Assembly: GCF_000718165.1 (NCBI RefSeq)
Contig: NZ_JOEY01000007.1
Span: forward strand, 124,001-188,000
DNA: 64,000 nt
Source: Streptomyces fulvoviolaceus
GTDB lineage: Bacteria; Actinomycetota; Actinomycetes; Streptomycetales; Streptomycetaceae
Reading direction: 5' to 3'
Shown here: positions 1 to 8,392 of the stretch, piece after piece
Layout of the letters: each line of letters starts with the position of its first letter
How positions within the stretch are numbered: the first letter of the stretch is position 1
Made by a program: the position numbers and the translations under genes
Notes under the pieces: model-generated
Seen by the model: only the letters and a program-made list of their open reading frames with translations
What the model was told of the DNA's origin: nothing
Databases searched by the model: none

Positions 1-2
1 GC

Positions 3-1907
3 GCTCTCTGGGATATTCCCGTAGGCCGCGCACCCGGTCTCGAAGCCCAGTGCCGGCGCGCGTCCGCCGAGAGGAAGCCGATCGGTTTCGATCTCCACGG
101 GCCGACCGATCAGCGCGTCCGCCGTGTCCGGCTGGTCCCCTTGCAGGGCGGCGGGCTGACGATCTACTTCGCCGGCGTCACCGACGAACGACCAGAGGGA
201 GCCGAGCGATCGGCCGGCGAGCGAAGCGAGATGGGGGTCCCCCCGGCCGGAGGCTGGGGGAGGGTCGCGGCTGGGCGAACCGCCCGGATGAGTGAGCTGA
301 CGGCGGCGCTGGCCGAAGCCGTCACATCCAGCGACGTGGTAAAGGCCGTCGCGGAGCGTGTCCTGCCGCCCTTCGGCGCCGACGGGCTGGTGGTCAACGC
401 GCTTGAGGGTGGCCGGCTGCACGTGGTCGGATCCGTCGGATACACAGAGGAATTCCTGCGCCAGATCAGCGGGATCTCGCTCACGAGCCACATGGCGATC
501 GCCGAAACGCTCCGCACCCGCACTCCCGGATTCGTCGAGTCGCCTGCCGAATATGTCCAGCTCTATCCCCAGTTCGAGGGCTTTGTGGCCGCGTCGACCA
601 AGAGCGCATGGGCGTTCCTGCCTCTCATCGCCTCCGGGCACGCGATCGGTTGCTGTGTTGTCTCCTTCTCTCGGCCGCGCTCCTTCAGCGAGGAGGAACG
701 CACCCTGCTGATAGCCCTGAGCGGGCTGATCGCGCAGGCACTGGATCGGGCCCGGCTGTACGACGTGGAGCACACCCGCGCCCAGGAACTCCAGCGCAGT
801 CTGCTCCCCAGGACACTGCCCTCCCTGCCGGCCGTCTGCGCCGCCGCTCGCTACATGCCCGCGGGGAAAGGCGAAGAGGTGGGCGGTGACTGGTACGACC
901 TGATCCCGCTGTCCGGCGATCGGGTCGCCATCGTGATCGGCGACGTCATGGGGCACGGCATCGCCGAAGCAGCCGTCATGGGGCAGCTGCGCACGGCGGT
1001 CCGCGCCCTTGCCGACCTCGAACTGGGTCCGGACGAGCTGCTCAGCCACCTCAACGAACTCGTCTCCGGCCTCGGCGACGACAAGTACGCCACCTGCTCC
1101 TACGCCGTGTTCGACCCCGTCACCCGTATCTGCTCGCTCTCCTTGGCCGGTCATCTCCCGCCTGTCATCGTCCATCCCGATGGGACGGTCCACTGCCCGG
1201 AGCTGGCCAGCGACCCGCCGCTGGGCGCCGCCGAACCCCCCTTCGAGACGCACGAGCTGCATCTCCCGGACGAGAGCCTTCTCGTGTTCTGCACGGACGG
1301 CCTCGTCGAATCCGCCACCCGGGACATCGACAAGGGATTGGCTCAGCTCAGGCAGACGCTGGCGAAGGCTGTGGCCCGGCCCTCGTTCTTCCCGACCGGC
1401 ACCCAGCACGGTGACACCAGGCGCCTCGATGAGCTTTGCGACGTCATCGTCTCGGCTTTGCTGCCCGACCGTGAGCAGACCAACGACGACGCGGTCCTCC
1501 TCGTGGCCCACACCCGAGGCACACCTGTCGACAGCGTCGCCTCGTGCAGCCTTCCGGACGACCCGCGGGCAGCCGGCCAGGCCCGGGAATACGTCCGCAG
1601 CCAGCTGGCCGTCTGGGGTCTGGACGATCTAGCCATGACCACCGAGCTCCTGGTGAGCGAACTGGTCGGCAACGTGATCCGGCATGCCAGCGGCCCCATG
1701 CGCGTGCGCCTGCTGCGCAGCCGGTCGCTGATCTGTGAGGTCTATGACGGCAGCCTCACCAGCCCGCGCATCCGGCGCGCCGCCTACACCGACGAAGGCG
1801 GCCGGGGCCTGCACCTGGTGGCCGCTCTCTCTCAGCGGTGGGGCACTCGCCATCTCGACGAGGGCAAATGCATCTGGACCGAGCAGGACCTTCCGCTCGC
1901 CCATTGA
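3..1907 (+). CDS. PAS-GAF-SpoIIE phosphatase with C-terminal HATPase (5' end outside window)
   Basis: A signalling phosphatase of the kind that acts on anti-anti-sigma factors. The frame is open from the left edge, so the gene starts upstream; counting from the first complete codon at base 3, residues 1-60 read like the end of a PAS domain (GRAPGLEAQCRR..., LTIYFAGVTDERPEG). A GAF domain follows the Met at base 288 (residues about 96-250). The PP2C/SpoIIE core (about 260-495) has VGGDWYDLI, IGDVMGHGIAEA and a final NDDAVLLVA, which hold the metal-binding aspartates. The last 120 residues are an RsbW-like HATPase (ELLVSELVGNVIRHA, GGRGLHLV). An intergenic-type repeat is inserted in frame between PAS and GAF (see 217-262). 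The ATG at 288 could be an internal start, but the PAS-like sequence upstream argues for one long protein. Confidence 0.88.
   Translation, partial: ALWDIPVGRAPGLEAQCRRASAERKPIGFDLHGPTDQRVRRVRLVPLQGGGLTIYFAGVTDERPEGAERSAGERSEMGVPPAGGWGRVAAGRTARMSELTAALAEAVTSSDVVKAVAERVLPPFGADGLVVNALEGGRLHVVGSVGYTEEFLRQISGISLTSHMAIAETLRTRTPGFVESPAEYVQLYPQFEGFVAASTKSAWAFLPLIASGHAIGCCVVSFSRPRSFSEEERTLLIALSGLIAQALDRARLYDVEHTRAQELQRSLLPRTLPSLPAVCAAARYMPAGKGEEVGGDWYDLIPLSGDRVAIVIGDVMGHGIAEAAVMGQLRTAVRALADLELGPDELLSHLNELVSGLGDDKYATCSYAVFDPVTRICSLSLAGHLPPVIVHPDGTVHCPELASDPPLGAAEPPFETHELHLPDESLLVFCTDGLVESATRDIDKGLAQLRQTLAKAVARPSFFPTGTQHGDTRRLDELCDVIVSALLPDREQTNDDAVLLVAHTRGTPVDSVASCSLPDDPRAAGQAREYVRSQLAVWGLDDLAMTTELLVSELVGNVIRHASGPMRVRLLRSRSLICEVYDGSLTSPRIRRAAYTDEGGRGLHLVAALSQRWGTRHLDEGKCIWTEQDLPLAH
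217..262 (+). repeat. Streptomyces intergenic-type palindromic repeat inside a coding frame
   Basis: The bases contain GCGAGCGAAGCGAGATGGGG, then a run of C, and end in GGCTGGGGGAG. G-rich and C-rich arms can pair as a hairpin. From general knowledge, elements of this look are abundant between Streptomyces genes; here one lies inside an open frame and encodes a stretch containing SEMGVPPAGGWGR in the linker between the PAS and GAF domains of the phosphatase. The frame stays open through it, so it looks like an in-frame insertion into a tolerant linker. Confidence 0.6.
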
Positions 1908-1934
1908 TCTGCCGACCGGCGCCGGTGGCGGACA

Positions 1935-4373
1935 TCAGCCCGCCTCCGCCCGGCCGGCGCCGGCCTGTACCGCTGCCACGATGTCCGAGGGCTTGACCGG
2001 CAGCTGCCGAACCCGCATCCCGTACTCCCGCAGAGCGTCGTCGATGGCCGCCGACACGGCCGCCGGGGCCACCATGCGGCCGCCCTCGCCGCCGCCCTTG
2101 ATGCCGTACTCGGTGAACGGCGAAGGCGTCTCGACGTGCCCGATGCGGAACGCCGGGACCTCGCCCGCGGTGGGGATCAGGTAGTCCCTGAAGGTCGAGG
2201 ACAAGAACTGCCCGTCCTCGTCGTAGGCCAGCTCCTCGTAGAGCGTGGTCCCGATGCCCTGCGTGGCGCCGCCGGTGACGTGGCCGCCCAGGCTCCTGGG
2301 GTTCACGATCGTCCCGGCGTCGTGCACGGCCACGTAGTCGAGGAAGGAGGGGATCCCGGTGTCGGGGTCGACTTCCAGGACCGCGATGTGGCAGGCATGG
2401 CCCATGATCGGGTAGAAGACGCCGAAGTCCGAGCCGTCCGGGGCCGGCAGCGTCGTGTACGGATGATCGTAGGTGTAGGACTCCTCCAGTCCGCTTGTCG
2501 TGCCCTCGGGCAGGCTGAGCGCGAAGAAGTAGGCGGTGCCCGCGAGCTCCGCGAGGGTCAGCCCGGTCTCCGGGGCGTCTGTGACCTGCACGCGCGCGTC
2601 GACGAGTTCGAGGTCCTCCGCGGCCACTTCGAGGGTGTGCGCGGCGATCTGGATGAGTTTCCTCCGCAGCTTGCGCGACGCGCCCCGGATCGCACCGGCC
2701 ACCATGACGGTGTAGCGGCTGCCCCCCGGGCCCGTGCTGGGAAGCGCGTGGGCGGAGTCGGCGTACCGGACGTTGACGCTCTCCGGCGGGATCCCGAACT
2801 CCTCGGCGAGGACGGTGGCGCCCACCGTCTCGGGGCTGTTGCCCCACATCGACTGGCAGTGCAGCAGGAGTTGGAACTGCCCGGTGGGGTCGATCGTCAC
2901 CGTCGCGCTCTCGGGACTGGAGGTGACGGGCAGGACGGGCTTTTCCACCAGGGACCAGAACTCGGTGGAGCTGAAGACGCTGCGCTCCTGGGTGGTGGCC
3001 AGGCCGATGCCGATACAGCGGCCCTCCTCCGCCCACAGCCGCTTCTGTTCTGCGCGCCACCTGTCCAGGTCGATCATCGACAGTGCCTTGTCCAGTACGG
3101 CTGGGTAGTCACCGCTGTCGTAGACGTTGCCGCCGGGGATCGTGTAGGGGAACTGGTCGGGCTGGATGAAGTTGCGGCGGCGGATCTCCTCCGGAGCGAG
3201 CCCGAGCCGGGCCGCCCCGGAGTCGACCAGCCGCTCCAGCACCCAGTTGTGCACCTCGGAGCCGAAGCCGCGGTAGGCGCCCTGCTGGCACTTGTCGGTG
3301 AGCACGGCCCGCAGGCGGTACCTCACGTCCCGGAACCGGTACGGGCCGACGACCTGCGAGAAAGCGTTGCCGTGGTGGCCGACGCCGAACTGCATGTAGG
3401 CGCCGTAGTCGTCGACGACGTCGATGTCGAGACCGACGATCGTGCCGTCGGCACGAAAGCCCATGCGGGCTTCGTAGTAGCGGTCGCACCCGTGGTGGTC
3501 CGAGTTCACGATGTGGTCGATCCGGTCCTCGACGTACGACACCGGGCGACCCACCCGCAGGGCCAGGAAGCCGGCGAGGGTGGGCACCTTGTGCGCGGCG
3601 AGCTTGCTGCCGAAGCTGCCACCCGCCGGGACCGGCTTCATGGTCAGCTTGTTCGACGGGAGCCTCAGCGCGCCCGCGATCAGGAAGGCGAAGTAGCTGA
3701 AGTTGAGCGAGTTGCAGTAGATCTCCAGTACGCCGTTGAAGCCGGGCTGGGCCACCGCGCCCGTTGTCTCCATCGGCATTCCGGCGGAGCGGCCCCAGTG
3801 CAGGGTGTCCTCGACGACGAGGTCGGCCCCGGCGAACGCGGCGTTCACATCGCCGAACTCGAAGGTCCGCTCGCAGCCGATGTTGCTGCCGTGCTCCTCG
3901 TGCAGCACGGCGGACTCGGGCTCCATGGCCGCCATGGGATCGGTGACCGGCGGGAGGTCCTCGTAGTCGACCTCCAGCAGGTCCACGCCGTCCTCGGCGA
4001 GGTACCTGCTCTCCGCGACGACGGCCGCCACGGCCTCGCCGACGTAGCGGACCTTGTCCACGGCCAGCGGGTACTGCGCGACGGTGGCCGGGCCGAAGTT
4101 CATGCAGGGGTTCATCTTCGCCTTGCAGTCCTCGCCGGTGAGCACGGCGACGACTCCCGGCAGCCTCAGTGCCTCGGTGGCGTCGACGGACCTGATCCAC
4201 GCGTGCGGTACGGGGCTGCGCAGGATCGCGGCGTGCAGCATGCCCGGCAGTCTGAGGTCGGCGATGTACCCGCCGCGGCCGACCAGCAGCCGAGGGTCCT
4301 CGACCCGCTTGCGGTCCTTGCCGATGTACTTGTAACCGGGCTTCTGGGCGGTGTCCGTGTGCTCGGTGGTCAT
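1935..4373 (-). CDS. Molybdenum hydroxylase large subunit (xanthine dehydrogenase/CoxL family)
   Basis: The 812-residue molybdopterin-binding catalytic subunit of a xanthine dehydrogenase/CO dehydrogenase-type enzyme. Visible motifs are an N-terminal hammerhead domain (KYIGKDRKRVEDPRLLVGRG), the cofactor loop GGSFGSK, the active-site loop AYRGFGS and, near the end, GIKGGGEGG with the catalytic glutamate. The loop lacks the AYXCSFR signature of true form I CO dehydrogenase, so the substrate is more likely an N-heterocycle or aldehyde. The ATG at 4373 overlaps the TGA of the iron-sulfur gene by one base (TGATG), which fixes the start and indicates translational coupling. The genes are in the order FAD, FeS, Mo subunit on the minus strand. 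The actual substrate cannot be read from sequence. Confidence 0.92.
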   Translation of the reverse strand: MTTEHTDTAQKPGYKYIGKDRKRVEDPRLLVGRGGYIADLRLPGMLHAAILRSPVPHAWIRSVDATEALRLPGVVAVLTGEDCKAKMNPCMNFGPATVAQYPLAVDKVRYVGEAVAAVVAESRYLAEDGVDLLEVDYEDLPPVTDPMAAMEPESAVLHEEHGSNIGCERTFEFGDVNAAFAGADLVVEDTLHWGRSAGMPMETTGAVAQPGFNGVLEIYCNSLNFSYFAFLIAGALRLPSNKLTMKPVPAGGSFGSKLAAHKVPTLAGFLALRVGRPVSYVEDRIDHIVNSDHHGCDRYYEARMGFRADGTIVGLDIDVVDDYGAYMQFGVGHHGNAFSQVVGPYRFRDVRYRLRAVLTDKCQQGAYRGFGSEVHNWVLERLVDSGAARLGLAPEEIRRRNFIQPDQFPYTIPGGNVYDSGDYPAVLDKALSMIDLDRWRAEQKRLWAEEGRCIGIGLATTQERSVFSSTEFWSLVEKPVLPVTSSPESATVTIDPTGQFQLLLHCQSMWGNSPETVGATVLAEEFGIPPESVNVRYADSAHALPSTGPGGSRYTVMVAGAIRGASRKLRRKLIQIAAHTLEVAAEDLELVDARVQVTDAPETGLTLAELAGTAYFFALSLPEGTTSGLEESYTYDHPYTTLPAPDGSDFGVFYPIMGHACHIAVLEVDPDTGIPSFLDYVAVHDAGTIVNPRSLGGHVTGGATQGIGTTLYEELAYDEDGQFLSSTFRDYLIPTAGEVPAFRIGHVETPSPFTEYGIKGGGEGGRMVAPAAVSAAIDDALREYGMRVRQLPVKPSDIVAAVQAGAGRAEAG

Positions 4374-4915
4374 CAGGAACGACCTCCCGCGGCGCCGTCG
4401 GCCGTCGCTTCGCCGCGAAGCTTGGCGCCGGCGGACTGGACCGCGTTGACGATGTTCTGGTAGCCGGTGCAGCGGCACAGGATCCCGGAGATCTCGTGAC
4501 GCACCTCGGCATCGGTCATCTCACGACCGGTCTCGATGATCTCCTTGGTACGCAGCACCATCGCGGGCGTGCAGAAGCCGCACTGCAGCCCCTGCTCCTC
4601 GGCGAAGGACTCCTGGATGGGGTGCAGCTCCGTCGGGTCGACGGACAGGCTTTCGACGGTCTCGACCGTGTGCCCGTCCCCCTGGACGGCCAGCATCAGG
4701 CAGGAGCGCACCGAGTGGCCGTCGAAGAGGACGTTGCAGCATCCGCACACGCCGTGCTCGCATCCGAGATGCACGCTGACCAGGTCGAGTTCGTCGCGCA
4801 GGAAGTCGGCGAGCGTGGTGCGCGTCGACACCTCGCGGGTCACGTCCCGCCCGTTGACGCGCATGGTCACGGTCCGACGGGCGATGCCGTACTTGGCGGC
4901 GGTCGAGGTCGTCAC
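4373..4915 (-). CDS. Molybdenum hydroxylase [2Fe-2S] small subunit
   Basis: The electron-transfer subunit, 180 residues, the usual length for CoxS/CutS-type proteins. The N-terminal plant-ferredoxin cluster has CEHGVCGCCNVLFDG followed by a fourth cysteine (VRSC). The C-terminal helical domain carries the second cluster in CGFCTPAM and CRCTGY. It passes electrons from the molybdenum centre in the large subunit to the FAD subunit. It overlaps the FAD gene by 4 bases and the large-subunit gene by 1 base, so all three are in one operon and probably form an (LMS)2 complex in the cytoplasm. Confidence 0.94.
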   Translation of the reverse strand: MTTSTAAKYGIARRTVTMRVNGRDVTREVSTRTTLADFLRDELDLVSVHLGCEHGVCGCCNVLFDGHSVRSCLMLAVQGDGHTVETVESLSVDPTELHPIQESFAEEQGLQCGFCTPAMVLRTKEIIETGREMTDAEVRHEISGILCRCTGYQNIVNAVQSAGAKLRGEATADGAAGGRS

Positions 4916-5796
4916 TTCCCGTTGCTCCTCTCGCGGGCGCGTGCCACGGCCGCGGTGATCGCGCGCGACACCACGACGGAGGCGAGGTGCCGGCGGTAGG
5001 CGCGCGTGGCGTGCAGGTCGTCCTCCGAGGTCACCGAGGGAACGATCTCCTTGGCGGCCCTGGCGATGTTCTCCTCGGTCGGGGCCTCACCGATCAGTGC
5101 GCTCTCCACCGCGGAGGCGCGGACCGTCGTGTCGGAGATACCCAGGACGCCGACGGAGACGGAGGTGAAGCGGCCGTCCTCGTCGAGGTTCACCACCGCG
5201 GCGGCGCCGGCGAGCGCAAGGTCGCCCACGCGCCGGGCCACCTCCACGAAGCCATGGCCCGCGGTCCACGGCGTCACCGGGTAGCGGATGGCGACGAGGA
5301 CCTCCTCGGGCTCCAGGGCCGTGGTCATCCAGCCCTGGAAGAAGTCCTGGGCCGCGATGGTGCGCGTGCCCGACGGCCCTTGCACGACCACCGTCGCGTC
5401 GAGTGCCACCGCCGTGCACGGCAGTTCGGCAGCGGAGTCGGCGTGCGCCAGGCTGCCGCCGACCGTGCCGCGGTGCCGGTTCTCGATGTGGCCGATGTAG
5501 CCGGTGGCCTCCGGTAGCAGCGGGACCAGTTCGCCGACCAGCGGGTGGTCCTCCAGCTCGTACTGGCGAACCCCGGCGCCGACCTCCAGGATGCCGACCC
5601 GGCGCTCGATCTTCTGCAGGTCACCGATCTTGTTGATGTCGATCAGTGCCTCCGGCCTGGCAAGCCGCATGTTGAGCAGGGGGAGAAGGCTCTGTCCTCC
5701 CGCGAGGACGAGGGAGTCGTTGCCGTACTCGCTCTTGAGCGCGACGGCCTCATCGACGGATTCGGGATCGCAGTACGTGAATGGAGGCGGCTTCAT
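4912..5796 (-). CDS. Molybdenum hydroxylase FAD-binding medium subunit
   Basis: A 294-residue FAD subunit of the CoxM/CutM type. The FAD-binding motifs AGGQSLLPLLNMRL (about residues 33-46) and TVGGSLAHADSAAELP are intact, and the C-terminal CO_deh_flav_C-like part follows (SVSVGVLGISDTTVRA). It is the first gene of the three-gene operon, so the promoter should lie just upstream of 5796 in the decayed region. No adjacent regulator or XdhC-type maturation gene is visible, so cofactor insertion must rely on genes elsewhere. Confidence 0.93.
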   Translation of the reverse strand: MKPPPFTYCDPESVDEAVALKSEYGNDSLVLAGGQSLLPLLNMRLARPEALIDINKIGDLQKIERRVGILEVGAGVRQYELEDHPLVGELVPLLPEATGYIGHIENRHRGTVGGSLAHADSAAELPCTAVALDATVVVQGPSGTRTIAAQDFFQGWMTTALEPEEVLVAIRYPVTPWTAGHGFVEVARRVGDLALAGAAAVVNLDEDGRFTSVSVGVLGISDTTVRASAVESALIGEAPTEENIARAAKEIVPSVTSEDDLHATRAYRRHLASVVVSRAITAAVARARERSNGK

Positions 5797-5996
5797 CGCC
5801 TGTCCTTGGTTGCGGCTCCTGGGGAAGGAGCAGGTGACCAGGCCCGGAGCCGAGGTCGGCTGCGGACGGTTACCCCGAGATTGCGTCGCGCGGTTCGTCA
5901 GGTGATTGTGGGTGCTCCACAGGCTCCGAGACGGTTCATACGCGGATGCCCATGGGCCCTCCGGCCCTGGGCGGGGTCCGAGCCATGCGCGGGTGT

Positions 5997-6280
5997 TCAG
6001 GGGCAGTCATCAAGGTTCACGACGATGGCCTCCTGTGTGCTGTGTACGACGCACATCCACACCGGCCCGGTGTCACTGCCGTTCTCCTTCTAGTGCACCA
6101 CACCTGGCGCAACGACGACGAAGTGTCCCGGAACGCTCGCGGACCTGGTCCCAGCCGGTCGCCGACCCACCGACGGCCGACGCCGCCGAGCACGTACAGG
6201 GCCGTTTCGGGCTCGCCGTGATGGTGACGCCTGTCTTCACACCCACCGAGAGCACGACGGACAGTCCCCGGATCCCCGTC
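5997..6280 (-). pseudogene. Degraded cupin-domain protein
   Basis: Cupin motifs occur in three different minus-strand frames. HHHGEPETALYVLGG (metal-binding motif 1) and GRRWVGDRL are in one frame, PGHFVVVAPGVVH (motif 2) lies in a second frame and runs straight into a TAG, and WMCVVHSTQEAIVVNLDD, a typical cupin C-terminus, is followed by the natural stop at 5997-5999. The order and spacing match a small single-domain cupin, so this is one gene broken by at least two frameshifts and a stop. It is divergent from the plus-strand remnants to its right. Confidence 0.68.
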
Positions 6281-6370
6281 TTCTGCCTGCTCACAGCGCC
6301 AGAAGTCGAGTGTGGCCTTGGCGCGGGAACAGCGACGCGCGATGGCCGCCGTGGCTGCCGCTTTGGCCAC

Positions 6371-6433
6371 AAAACCCCATGCCACAGACCTTGGCCATCG
6401 ATCCTGAATGCGCTCCCCCTGCGCTCCCCGCCC
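6371..6433. repeat. Degenerate copy of a terminator/GCGCTCCCC motif shared with 36478-36540
   Basis: This stretch aligns by eye with the sequence beside the tRNA-Thr fragment at about 36.5 kb: both have AAAA, CACAGACCT, GG, and then two tandem GCGCTCCCC boxes separated by 1-2 bases. At 36.5 kb the CCAGGTC/GACCTGG arms form a perfect hairpin; here the arms are decayed. It is probably a scar of a former integration or of a repeated element. The rest of 6281-6639 holds nothing else I recognise. Confidence 0.4.
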
Positions 6434-6639
6434 TCTGGCGAAGCAATACACCTGCCTGAACGACCCCTGCAGACACCACGCTGGCACAGCTTGTCGAGAT
6501 CGCACAGGCGCGGCAACGCGCCCAACGCTCGCAGATCCTCTCTCACACCCCGCACGCAGACGAGCGCGGCGGCACACACAGCAACAGCAGAAGCAGCACG
6601 AGCGGCCCGTCTCCGCCTCGGACGTCGGCCGGGTCTTCA

Positions 6640-6930
6640 GTGCCTGTGCTCTCCGGTACGTCGATGTGCAGCAACTTGGGCAAGTCGGCGGTGACGACCA
6701 CGCTCCGCGGCGGCTCCACCGACATGGGTAACGTCTCCCACGTCGTCCCGTCGATCCATCCCGCGATCGGCTCTGACTGCGGTGACACGATCATGCACAA
6801 CCCCGAGTTCGCCAGGTCCGGTGTCACCACCCAGGCGTACCGCGCGGTCCTCGACGGCGGCCGGCCTGGGCATGGCCTGGACAGCCATCGAACTGGCCAC
6901 CGATCCTTCGCAGCGGGCCGCTCCGCGGCG
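6640..6930 (+). pseudogene. C-terminal remnant of an M20-family amidohydrolase (AbgB-like)
   Basis: The frame starting at 6640 reads GGSTDMGNVSHVVPSIHPAIG, then IMHNPEFARSGVTTQAYRAVLDGG, the conserved tail of M20 peptidases/amidohydrolases including the metal-ligand histidine of NPEFA-type motifs. At about 6865 the homology moves one frame over to GLGMAWTAIELATDPSQR, the last helix of the family. The N-terminal two-thirds, including the metal-binding HxDTV region, is absent. It is therefore truncated and frameshifted. Confidence 0.7.
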
Positions 6931-7131
6931 ACGGCCGGCGGAATGCGGGCCTGCTGGCGCGGCGCCAACGAGGTGCTCGGGCTCGACGCCTGCGCAGACG
7001 GTGTGGTGCCGGGGATCAGGGCCGACCTCGTGCTGCAGCGTTTCGACCGGGACTACGCGTGCCTTCCGGTACGCGACAGGCGCAGTGCCCGCCTTCCCGC
7101 GGCGTTCCTCGTGGACGTGCTGTCGCAGTAA
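6931..7131 (+). pseudogene. C-terminal remnant of an amidohydrolase
   Basis: After the M20 remnant the frame continues as GANEVLGLDACADGVVPGIRADLVL and ends at a stop at 7131. This resembles the end of cytosine-deaminase/dihydroorotase-type amidohydrolases (NxARVLGLxxxGVVPGxxADLVLxD). Nothing of the catalytic barrel is present. It appears fused to the M20 remnant by deletion, which points to decay of a former nitrogen-compound catabolic cluster. The assignment rests on a short match. Confidence 0.42.
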
Positions 7132-7335
7132 CAGAACTGGTTCTCGGACGAAACATGATGCCGCCAGGCTGACTTCATCGCGCATGGCCCCTGTCGACGG
7201 GGCATATGCCAGCCCGCGGCGCCGGACCCAAGGACGGGTCCGAGGTCGACCGTGCCCGCGGACCTCTGTGTGTCCGCGGTGGGGGTGCAGGGGCGGTGAC
7301 TGCACCTCGTAGGACTCGGAGAACACCACTCCGAC

Positions 7336-7349
7336 GTACTCAGGAGTAC
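7336..7349. promoter_or_regulatory. Palindrome GTACTC-AG-GAGTAC before the dioxygenase gene
   Basis: A perfect 6-bp inverted repeat with a 2-bp centre, lying 8 bases before the ATG at 7358 and containing the likely ribosome binding site (AGGAG). It could be an operator or an RNA hairpin that sequesters the binding site. No neighbouring regulator is clearly tied to it. Confidence 0.35.
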
Positions 7350-7357
7350 TTGCCGCG

Positions 7358-8380
7358 ATGACTGACATCACGACGCGTGCTGTGCCGCACACGACGCCTC
7401 GATCGACGTACGACCTCGCCGAACTCGACAGGGAAACCCGCATGGGCGGGGCCGGCACCGAGACCACGGCGCGGGAGATCCGCCGCATCGACCTCTCCGA
7501 CTTCGAGGCCCGCAAGGCCGAGATCACCGAGGAGCTGTGGGCGGCGGCCACCGACATCGGGTTCTTCCAGCTGGTCAACCACGGCATCGAACAGGCCCTG
7601 GTGGACGAGGCGTTCACGAACGCCGAGGGATTCTTCGCGCTGCCCGAGGCCCAAAAGGCCAGGCATGGGCTGAAGAGGGGCCTCAACTCAGGGTGGGAGT
7701 CCATGACCCAGGTCAGGCCGTCCGTCAGGACACCGGACCAGAAGGAGTCGTACCAGGTCACCCGCCCTCACATGGAGGGGCTCTGGCCCGACGACGTGCT
7801 GCCCGAATTCCGGCTGCGCGCCCTCGACTTCGAGACGCGCTGCCGCGAGGTGGCCATGCGGGTCCTGTCCTGCTTCGCCGACAAGCTGGGCTTCGACAGC
7901 GACTTCTTCGCCCGCGCCCACGACCCGCGGAGCGAGCACTACCAGTCCACCCTGCGGATGCTGCACTACTTCGCGCTCCCCGAGGACGCCGAGCCCGACC
8001 CGAACGTGTGGCGGGCCGGTGCGCACACCGACTTCGACTGTCTGACACTGCTCTTCCAGCGGGACGGACAGGGCGGGTTGCAGGTGTGCCCGGGGAAGGA
8101 GGCCGAGGCACAGGAGTGGACTCCCGTGGCGCCGTCGGCCGACGTCATCACCTGCAACATCGGCGACATGCTGATGCGGTGGAGCGACGACCGGCTTCCG
8201 TCCAACTTCCACCGGGTCAAGTCCCCGGGCCCCGGCGAGGACCGGGGCGCCCGCTACAGCATCGCCTTCTTCGCCCAGGCCGACCGTGACGTGGTGGTCG
8301 AGGGGCCGGATGGCCGGTATCCGCCGATCACGGCGGAGCAGTACATCCAGCAGCGCATCGCCGCCAACTTCGCACGGTAG
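7358..8380 (+). CDS. 2-oxoglutarate/Fe(II)-dependent dioxygenase, isopenicillin N synthase family
   Basis: A 340-residue non-heme iron oxygenase. The N-terminal DIOX_N domain has GFFQLVNHGI (about residues 68-77). The jelly-roll has the iron ligands in AHTDFD (His and Asp, about 222 and 224) and NFHRV (His, about 284), and the 2-oxoglutarate-binding RYS (about 298). All needed residues are present. It is followed after 12 bases by a nucleobase-type permease, so the substrate may be a purine, pyrimidine or similar ring; fungal thymine-7-hydroxylase belongs to this broad family. That substrate idea is inference from context. Confidence 0.88.
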   Translation: MTDITTRAVPHTTPRSTYDLAELDRETRMGGAGTETTAREIRRIDLSDFEARKAEITEELWAAATDIGFFQLVNHGIEQALVDEAFTNAEGFFALPEAQKARHGLKRGLNSGWESMTQVRPSVRTPDQKESYQVTRPHMEGLWPDDVLPEFRLRALDFETRCREVAMRVLSCFADKLGFDSDFFARAHDPRSEHYQSTLRMLHYFALPEDAEPDPNVWRAGAHTDFDCLTLLFQRDGQGGLQVCPGKEAEAQEWTPVAPSADVITCNIGDMLMRWSDDRLPSNFHRVKSPGPGEDRGARYSIAFFAQADRDVVVEGPDGRYPPITAEQYIQQRIAANFAR

Positions 8381-8392
8381 AGGGGATTTGTT

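Noticed and set aside
2136..4463. 775-codon plus-strand frame opposite the molybdenum hydroxylase large subunit
   Set aside because: Antisense shadow; no family motifs, while the minus strand has intact cofactor and catalytic motifs.
5906..6694. 262-codon plus-strand frame in the 5.8-7.3 kb gap
   Set aside because: Composition is not protein-like and it runs antisense over the cupin remnant; no homology seen.
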